Notes under the pieces: model-generated
Seen by the model: only the letters and a program-made list of their open reading frames with translations
The model's database searches: none
Told to the model about the DNA's origin: nothing
Position numbers and translations under genes: made by a program
Assembly: GCF_017888565.1 (NCBI RefSeq)
Contig: NZ_JAGHFX010000058.1
Span: 62,001 to 126,000, forward strand
DNA: 64,000 nucleotides
Reading direction: 5' to 3'
Origin: Clostridium sp.
GTDB lineage: Bacteria; Bacillota; Clostridia; Clostridiales; Clostridiaceae
Shown here: positions 57,607 to 64,000 of the stretch, piece after piece
Position numbering within the stretch: the stretch's first letter is position 1
Layout of the letters: each line of letters starts with the position of its first letter

Positions 57607-58705
57607 GAGAATATATAGAGCATGGTTATATTCAGTAGTTGATATAATAAAATCTTTAGCATTAACTGCTTTGATATTTTTTATTACCAAAATTATATTG
57701 GATTACTTATACAAAAATACTGATTATGAAATTTTTTGGCATATTTGGGCCTTTTGGCGGTTTATTAAATACGAATTTTTAGATGGATTTATAGCTATAA
57801 TTTTGGGGATATTAATATTTATAATCTTTTACTTATTTATAACAAATAAAAAAACTAAGAGTTTAGTAGCAATAATAAATGAGACTGAAATAATAGCTAA
57901 GGGGGATTTAGATAGATTAATACAAGTTAATTTTAAAGGTGATATGAAAGTATTAGCAGAAAATATAAATAGTATTTCAACTCAACTTAAAAATAGGACT
58001 ATAGAAGAAAGAAAAGCTCAAAAAACAAAAAATGATTTAATAACAAATGTTTCACATGATTTAAGAACTCCGTTAACTTCAATAATTGGATATTTAGAGA
58101 TTATTGATAGTGATAAATATTATGACGAAGTAAGGCTTAGATATTATGCTAATATAGCATATGAAAAATCAAAAAGTTTAAACGTACTTATAAATGATTT
58201 ATTTGAACTTACTAAAATGCAAAATAATACTATAAAATTAGATAAGAATGATATTAATTTAGTTGAGTTATTAGGTCAAGTTGTAGCTTATTTCGAAGTA
58301 CAGCTTAAAAATTCAAATATGGAATCAAGAGTTAACTTTTCAGATGATAAGCTGATTGTTAATGCAGATGGAGGGAAATTAGTTCGAGCATTTGAAAATT
58401 TACTTTCCAATGCAATCAAATATGGTCAGGATGGATATTATGTTGATATAGTTACAAAGGCTGAGGGAAAAATGGCTGTAGTTCAAGTTATAAATTATGG
58501 GCAGTCTATACCATCAGTGGATTTACCATATATATTCGATAGATTTTATAGGATAGAAAAATCAAGGAATAGTAATATAGGGGGATCTGGATTAGGTTTA
58601 TCCATAACAAAAAATATTATAGAGCTTCATAATGGAACTATATCTGCATATAGTGATGATGATAAAACTATATTCGAAGTTAGATTGCCAATAAAACTAA
58701 TTTAA
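57584..58705 (+). CDS. Sensor histidine kinase (VanS-like); TTG start uncertain (57584 or 57596)
   Basis: Two TMs; NVSHDLRTPLTSIIGYLEII; GGSGLGLSITKNI. Confidence 0.92.
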   Translation: MVIKLKNKRIYRAWLYSVVDIIKSLALTALIFFITKIILDYLYKNTDYEIFWHIWAFWRFIKYEFLDGFIAIILGILIFIIFYLFITNKKTKSLVAIINETEIIAKGDLDRLIQVNFKGDMKVLAENINSISTQLKNRTIEERKAQKTKNDLITNVSHDLRTPLTSIIGYLEIIDSDKYYDEVRLRYYANIAYEKSKSLNVLINDLFELTKMQNNTIKLDKNDINLVELLGQVVAYFEVQLKNSNMESRVNFSDDKLIVNADGGKLVRAFENLLSNAIKYGQDGYYVDIVTKAEGKMAVVQVINYGQSIPSVDLPYIFDRFYRIEKSRNSNIGGSGLGLSITKNIIELHNGTISAYSDDDKTIFEVRLPIKLI

Positions 58706-58899
58706 TAATAAATAATATTTAATTATTATGTTAATAATCTATTTTGTAAAAAAATAGTATGTGATAAAATATAGATAAGCTTAGTGAAGAACTTATATGC
58801 AACTAAAGAATATATCTAATTAATAGTGCTTAAGTATTATTAGCATTAAAAAAATATGTAATAAATAATAAAGTTTAAACGTTTAAAGGGATGAGAGTA

Positions 58900-59703
58900 A
58901 TGAAGGATTTTAAGGTTAGTGATTTTCTAAAAAGAGTTTCAGTAGTAATATTGGTAATTTTGGTTGTGAATGGACCAGTAGTTGCTTATGCTAGAGCCGG
59001 CGGAGGCGGAGGCGGAGGAGGCGGAGGTGGCGGTGGAGGTGGCGGCGGAAGCAGAAGCTCATCTCATGGTGGGGCACCAGGTGGAAGTTATAGAGGGAGA
59101 AGCAATCCAATATCTTCAATAATTAATCTTGGAATGTTTGCTATTATTGGATCAGCAGGAACAATTATTTTAAAAGTAAGACTTAGCAAAAAGAAAGCAA
59201 AAAGTATTTCTGCCATAAAGAACTTGGCTAAGAGTGATTATAATTGGGATTATGATAGTATAAAGAATGATATAGAAGAAGCATTTTATAAAGTTCAAGT
59301 TGCTTGGATGGAAAGAAATCAAGATTTAGCTAAAGAATATATGAGTGAAAAATTATACATAAGGCATAGATCAAAAACAGAATGGATGAAAGTAAGAAAA
59401 GAAAAAAACATCCTAGAAAAAATGAAATTAATAAGTGCTATTCCTATTGCATTGAAGGATCAAGATGGAACTAATGAAGATTCTTTATGGGTTCATATAA
59501 AAGCAAAATCAATTGATTATACAATAAAAGAGGAAACTAATGAAATAATAGAAGGCAATAAGTATAGAACTACTCATTTTGAAGAGTATTGGAAATTTGT
59601 AAAAAATAAAAAAAGATGGATATTAGATGAAATAAGACAAATTGATGATATTAATGATTTAGATTTTTTTGATATAAATATCAAAGATAAGGAATCCAAT
59701 TAA
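58900..59703 (+). CDS. Tim44-like domain protein with poly-Gly tract
   Basis: Signal/TM, G(17) tract, TM, then DIEEAFYKVQVAWMERNQDLAKEYMSEKLY Tim44-like domain. Confidence 0.78.
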   Translation: MKDFKVSDFLKRVSVVILVILVVNGPVVAYARAGGGGGGGGGGGGGGGGGSRSSSHGGAPGGSYRGRSNPISSIINLGMFAIIGSAGTIILKVRLSKKKAKSISAIKNLAKSDYNWDYDSIKNDIEEAFYKVQVAWMERNQDLAKEYMSEKLYIRHRSKTEWMKVRKEKNILEKMKLISAIPIALKDQDGTNEDSLWVHIKAKSIDYTIKEETNEIIEGNKYRTTHFEEYWKFVKNKKRWILDEIRQIDDINDLDFFDINIKDKESN

Positions 59704-59734
59704 TATTAAATATATTGATATTCTATCTCGTTAA

Positions 59735-59778
59735 AAAGAAGCCGCTTATAATATTTTTATTGTAGGTGGCTTCTTTAT
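59735..59778 (+). terminator. Rho-independent terminator
   Basis: AAAGAAGCCGCTTA...TAGGTGGCTTCTTTATAAT. Confidence 0.8.
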
Positions 59779-59808
59779 AATACTTTAATAAAAATCTAAA
59801 GAAATTTA

Positions 59809-59844
59809 ATGTAGTTACTTTAAATCCCTTTTTAGTAACTACAT
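59809..59844. promoter_or_regulatory. Perfect 11-bp hairpin ATGTAGTTACT...AGTAACTACAT upstream of trkA
   Basis: Inverted repeat without U tract. Confidence 0.45.
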
Positions 59845-60031
59845 TAGTTATATAAAATTTAAGCCTTAATCTAGATTATAGCGAGATCTAACTATCTTTA
59901 TTTTAAAAGCATATCAAAAATTAATATTACTAAAATTTTTATCAATTTAATGACTATGATTAATATTATTTGTAATGTATAATATGAAGTATTACACATA
60001 AGAGTAACATTAGTTAACAAGGAGAATAAAA

Positions 60032-61396
60032 ATGAACATTATTATAGTCGGTGCAGGTAAAGTAGGATATACCTTAACCAAATATCTATCTATGGATGGA
60101 GACAACATAACTATTATAGATAATAAAGATGCAGCTTTAGAACATATTAACAACAATTTAGATGTTATGTGTGTTAAAGGAAATTGTACTAGTTTAAAAG
60201 TTCTTGATGAGGCTGGCATAAGAGGAGCTGATTTATTAATTTCAGTAACTGATAGTGATGAATTGAATATGCTTTGTTCTTTAGCATCTAAGAAATTAGG
60301 AGTTAAGCATACTATAGCTAGAGTCAGAACTCCAGATTATGATGAAGATATAACTTTATTAACTGAAGCTGTAGGAATAGATTTAGTAATAAATCCAGAA
60401 AAAGCTGCAGCAATGGAAATAGCTAAGTTAATTAAGTATCCATCAGTTTGTAGTATAGATAATTTTTCCGATGGTAAAGTAAATTTAGTTGGATTCAAGA
60501 TATCTGACGATACAGCTCTTGAAGGCAAAAAAGTAAGCGATATTACCTTTATTAGAGGGAATGTACTTTTTTGTGGAGTTGAGAGAAATGATGAATTTAT
60601 AATGCCTAGAGGAGACTATATTTTCCATAAAGATGATAGAGTATATGTCATAGGTGAACATAAAGACATTCAAAATTTATTTAATAAACTAGGTAAATAT
60701 AAGAAAAAAGTAAAGAGAGCTATGATTATAGGTGGAGGCAAAATTGGATATTACCTTGCTAAAATTATTGGCGAAGTTGGCGTTAATTGTAAGATAATAG
60801 AAAGAGATTTAAACATCTGTGAAGAACTTAATAATCTTTTACCAAATTCTATAATAATTAATGGAGATGGTATGGATGAAGAGTTATTATTATCTGAAAG
60901 TTTACTAGAAGTTGATAGTTTTATTACTTTAACAGGAAGAGATGAAGATAATATAATTGCATCTCTTTTAGCAAGTAGTAAATCTGTAGATAATGTAATA
61001 ACTAAAATAACAAGAGATAATTATAGGGAAATAGGAAAAACAGTAGGAATAAACTCTATAGTAAATCCAAAGTTAGTTACTGCATATAAAATATTAAGGT
61101 ATGTAAGAACTTTAAGAAATAAGAAAAAAAGCTCTATAGAAAATATATATAGAATTTGTAATGATAAAGCAGAGTCAGTAGAGTTTATAGTTGGCAATGA
61201 CACTAAAAATATAAATATAAAATTCAAAAATGTAGAGTTTAATGAGGATATTTTAGTAGCTACAATTGTTAGAAATAATAAAATAATCATTCCAACAGGG
61301 GATGATTGCTTAAAGATAAATGATAGAGTAATTATTATAACTAAAAATATGAAGCTTTTAAATATTGATGACATCTTCGCTGGAGGTGGCAGATAA
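60032..61396 (+). CDS. trkA: Trk system potassium transport regulator TrkA
   Basis: Duplicated TrkA-N (IIIVGAGKVGYTLTKYLS; MIIGGGKIGYYLAKII) and TrkA-C domains. Confidence 0.93.
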   Translation: MNIIIVGAGKVGYTLTKYLSMDGDNITIIDNKDAALEHINNNLDVMCVKGNCTSLKVLDEAGIRGADLLISVTDSDELNMLCSLASKKLGVKHTIARVRTPDYDEDITLLTEAVGIDLVINPEKAAAMEIAKLIKYPSVCSIDNFSDGKVNLVGFKISDDTALEGKKVSDITFIRGNVLFCGVERNDEFIMPRGDYIFHKDDRVYVIGEHKDIQNLFNKLGKYKKKVKRAMIIGGGKIGYYLAKIIGEVGVNCKIIERDLNICEELNNLLPNSIIINGDGMDEELLLSESLLEVDSFITLTGRDEDNIIASLLASSKSVDNVITKITRDNYREIGKTVGINSIVNPKLVTAYKILRYVRTLRNKKKSSIENIYRICNDKAESVEFIVGNDTKNINIKFKNVEFNEDILVATIVRNNKIIIPTGDDCLKINDRVIIITKNMKLLNIDDIFAGGGR

Positions 61397-61397
61397 T

Positions 61398-62846
61398 ATG
61401 AACTATAAAATGGTTCTAAAGGTCTTAGGAAATGTATTGTTATATGAATCAATACTTTTATTAATTCCCTTTGGAATAGCACTAGGGTATGGAGATGGTG
61501 ATAGTTTTGCATTCTTAATAACAATTATTTTGATGATGCCAATAGCTTTAATTTTACGGAGGATAAAAATTAAAGAAAAAGGTATGTATGCAAAAGAAGG
61601 ATTTTTAACTGTAGGACTATCATGGATTGTAATAGCAATTTTTGGAGCAATACCATTTGTTATAAGTGGAGCAATACCATCTTTTATAGATGCATTTTTT
61701 GAAACAGTATCGGGATTTACAACAACAGGTGCATCAATACTTAAAGAAATTCAATCATTACCAAGGGGAATATTATTTTGGAGAAGCTTTACTCATTGGA
61801 TAGGTGGAATGGGATTCTTAATTTTTATATTAGCATTAGTGCCATCTTTAGGATCTAATACAATATATTTATTAAGAGCAGAAAGTCCTGGGCCAAACCC
61901 AGGTAAAATAGTTCCTAAAATAAGTGAAACTGCTAAAATTTTATACATAATATATTTTGTTTTAACTATAATACAGACTATTTTATTAATGATTTCAGGA
62001 CTTTCAGCGTATGATGCTATAATACATGCATTAGGAACTGCAGGAACAGGTGGCTTTTCTAACATGAATTCAAGTGTTGCTGCCTTTGGTAACCCTGCTG
62101 TTGAATGGATAATAACAATATTTATGATATTATTTGGAATTAATTTTGCATTATATTTTCAAGCAATAAGAGGAAATATTAAAAGTTTCTTTAAAAGTGA
62201 AGAACTAAAGTATTATTTATTAATGATTTTAGTATCTATTATATTTATAACAATAAATATTTTGGATTTTAATAATGGAAGTTTAAATGAATCAATAAGG
62301 CAATCATCATTTCAAGTTGCATCTATAATTACAACAACAGGATATGCAACTGTAGATTTTAATTTGTGGCCAACACTTAGTAAAATTATAATAATGGGGC
62401 TTATGATAGCAGGAGCAATGGCAGGTTCTACAGGTGGCGGAGTAAAAACAATAAGAATAGTTATAATGCTAAAAGCTATAAGACGTGGTATAGATAAAAT
62501 ATTGCATCCTAAAAGAATACAAAGTGTTAAAGTAGATGGAAAAGTAGTAGATGAAGAAACTATATCTGGAGTACTCTTATTTATAGGAGCTTATATTGTG
62601 ATTTCATTAATTGCCATGTTTATTGTTGCATTTGATGGGTTTGATTTAGTTACAACATCAACAGCTGTATTAACTGCCATAAGTAATGTTGGACCAGGAT
62701 TTGAAATGGTAGGGCCAACAGGTAACTTTTCAGCATTTTCACCATTAAGTAAAATAATACTATCTTTTTGTATGCTTGCTGGTAGGTTAGAAATATACCC
62801 CATGTTAATTATGTTTAGTAAATCAATTTGGAAAAAGACTTATTAA
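61398..62846 (+). CDS. trkH: Trk potassium transporter TrkH
   Basis: SGFTTTGASI, GTAGTGGFSNM, TTTGYATVDF, ISNVGPGFEMVGP filter motifs. Confidence 0.95.
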   Translation: MNYKMVLKVLGNVLLYESILLLIPFGIALGYGDGDSFAFLITIILMMPIALILRRIKIKEKGMYAKEGFLTVGLSWIVIAIFGAIPFVISGAIPSFIDAFFETVSGFTTTGASILKEIQSLPRGILFWRSFTHWIGGMGFLIFILALVPSLGSNTIYLLRAESPGPNPGKIVPKISETAKILYIIYFVLTIIQTILLMISGLSAYDAIIHALGTAGTGGFSNMNSSVAAFGNPAVEWIITIFMILFGINFALYFQAIRGNIKSFFKSEELKYYLLMILVSIIFITINILDFNNGSLNESIRQSSFQVASIITTTGYATVDFNLWPTLSKIIIMGLMIAGAMAGSTGGGVKTIRIVIMLKAIRRGIDKILHPKRIQSVKVDGKVVDEETISGVLLFIGAYIVISLIAMFIVAFDGFDLVTTSTAVLTAISNVGPGFEMVGPTGNFSAFSPLSKIILSFCMLAGRLEIYPMLIMFSKSIWKKTY

Positions 62847-62866
62847 ATAAAATTCGATATAAATTA

Positions 62867-62904
62867 AGGGTATCTAAAGTAATAGCTTTAGATATCCTTT
62901 TTTT
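62867..62904 (+). terminator. Rho-independent terminator
   Basis: AAGGGTATCTAAAG...CTTTAGATATCCTTTTTTT. Confidence 0.88.
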
Positions 62905-63046
62905 ATTAATTTAAGTTTAAAAAAGGAGAAGGGAATTTAAAATGTGAACTAGTTTACTGCAAACTGAATAGAATAATATGAAGAATATTCCTTAATATTT
63001 CTATTTAGATTTTTATCAAATGAATAATTGAAATGAGTGGTAAATT

Positions 63047-63481
63047 ATGTTTAACGAGAGAAGAATGTTTTATAAATACATTGGTTCAGGTTCATCACGA
63101 AGAGTATTTGACCTAGGAAATGGATATGTGATGAAAGTGGCAAAAAATTTAGCTGGAATAGCGCAAAATAGGGTGGAATATCAAATTTCGTCAATGGATT
63201 CCTCTGATTTGTTTGCAAAGGTTATGCAGGTCTCTTCAAATTTTAATTATCTAGTAATGCAAAAAGCAGATAAAATAAACAGTATTACTGATATTCTTAA
63301 TTATTTTAATGTTAGAAGTATTGACGAGCTCTTTAGCTTAAGAGAATTTCAGAATATTGTATATAGATATAATTTGTTGAGAAATGATCTATGCAGGATT
63401 AGTAGCTGGGGAATAGTTAAGGGTGAACCAGTCATTATTGATTATGGTTTCACAAGCGAGGTTCGCGAAAGGTATTATTAA
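63047..63481 (+). CDS. Truncated protein-kinase-like protein
   Basis: Gly-loop-like GSGSSRRVF, VMKVAK, C-terminal IIDYGF; only 144 aa. Confidence 0.65.
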   Translation: MFNERRMFYKYIGSGSSRRVFDLGNGYVMKVAKNLAGIAQNRVEYQISSMDSSDLFAKVMQVSSNFNYLVMQKADKINSITDILNYFNVRSIDELFSLREFQNIVYRYNLLRNDLCRISSWGIVKGEPVIIDYGFTSEVRERYY

Positions 63482-63489
63482 GGAGTACA

Positions 63490-63566
63490 GTTGAGAGTGT
63501 AAAATAATCGTAAGCAATTATTTTAAGAGTCTATTATATCTGTTTATGAAATTTACACTCTCTTAA
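63490..63566. terminator. Long hairpin GAGAGTGTAAA...TTTACACTCTC between convergent genes
   Basis: Inverted repeat. Confidence 0.55.
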
Positions 63567-63611
63567 ATATATAAGTATAATATCAATTAATTATTTTTTA
63601 CTAAATAAACT

Positions 63612-64000
63612 TTAACCACCAAGAGTAATATCTTGTTCATTATACCAACTCAGGGCACTATAGAAATCTTCAGAATTAAAATCAGGCCAATATGTATCTA
63701 TTACGTAAAAATCTGAATAAACAGATTGTACTGGCAAAAATCCGCTAAGGCGTCTTCTTCCCCCCCATCTTATAATAAGGTCAATTCTAGAAATATCTTC
63801 TGAATGAATATAAGGTAAAATATTTTTTTTAGAGGAGTTAGATTCTTTTAATAAATTCAAATCCCATTCCCATCCATAATGAATTAAAAAATTTACTTTG
63901 ATACCTCCATTTCCGAATTTTTGTCTTGTTATAAAAGGAAGCAACTCCTTTGGAAAGACATCAGAATCAGTATTTCCAATTACTAGTATTTCACAATTTT
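63612..64000 (-). CDS. Divergent undecaprenyl diphosphate synthase family protein, partial (runs off right edge)
   Basis: RWGGRRRLSGFLPVQSVYSDFYVIDTYWPDF; frame remains open to 64000 (..CEILVIGNTDSDVFPKELLPFITRQ). Confidence 0.85.
   Translation of the reverse strand, partial: NCEILVIGNTDSDVFPKELLPFITRQKFGNGGIKVNFLIHYGWEWDLNLLKESNSSKKNILPYIHSEDISRIDLIIRWGGRRRLSGFLPVQSVYSDFYVIDTYWPDFNSEDFYSALSWYNEQDITLGG

Noticed and set aside
58997-59055. GGN tract as a phase-variation switch
   Set aside because: Unit length is a multiple of three, so slippage would change Gly number without shifting the frame.
61021-61524. 167-aa antisense ORF spanning trkA/trkH
   Set aside because: Shadow ORF opposite two well-supported genes.
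1-64000. CRISPR array, tRNA/rRNA genes, prophage or transposase genes
   Set aside because: No regularly spaced repeats, no cloverleaf or rRNA sequence recognised, and no transposase, integrase or phage structural ORFs in either strand of the ORF track.

Overview
AT-rich, Clostridium-like chromosomal segment, read by eye with no database search. Most of it is ordinary accessory metabolism: an alpha-mannoside PTS/GH38/RpiR operon, an HTCS-like sensor kinase without a receiver, a TetR-controlled FtsX-type ABC exporter, two UBA-like/DUF4342 paralogs (one coupled to a two-component system), tandem GH4 + PTS-EIICB alpha-glucoside units with RpiR regulators, a GH130 + two SGNH esterase beta-mannoside cluster, a UvrA paralog, a MarR/ABC exporter pair, a TrmB/TSUP/ornithine-cyclodeaminase cassette, a VanY/VanR/VanS-like trio, Tim44-like and TrkA/TrkH genes, and a divergent UppS at the right edge. 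No rRNA, tRNA, CRISPR, phage or transposase genes were recognised. The most unusual signals are: (1) a family of roughly 230-360 bp intergenic repeats with terminal inverted repeats (16.5, 39.1 and 51.0 kb), one abutting a decayed transporter gene; (2) two multi-gene cassettes (23.98-32.1 kb and 43.44-46.6 kb) flanked by direct copies of the 3' end of a neighbouring gene; (3) an orphan TIR/deoxyribosyltransferase-like protein (32.2 kb) with a nonsense-mutated C-terminal remnant 8.4 kb away; (4) several unannotated pseudogenes found by translating intergenic DNA.
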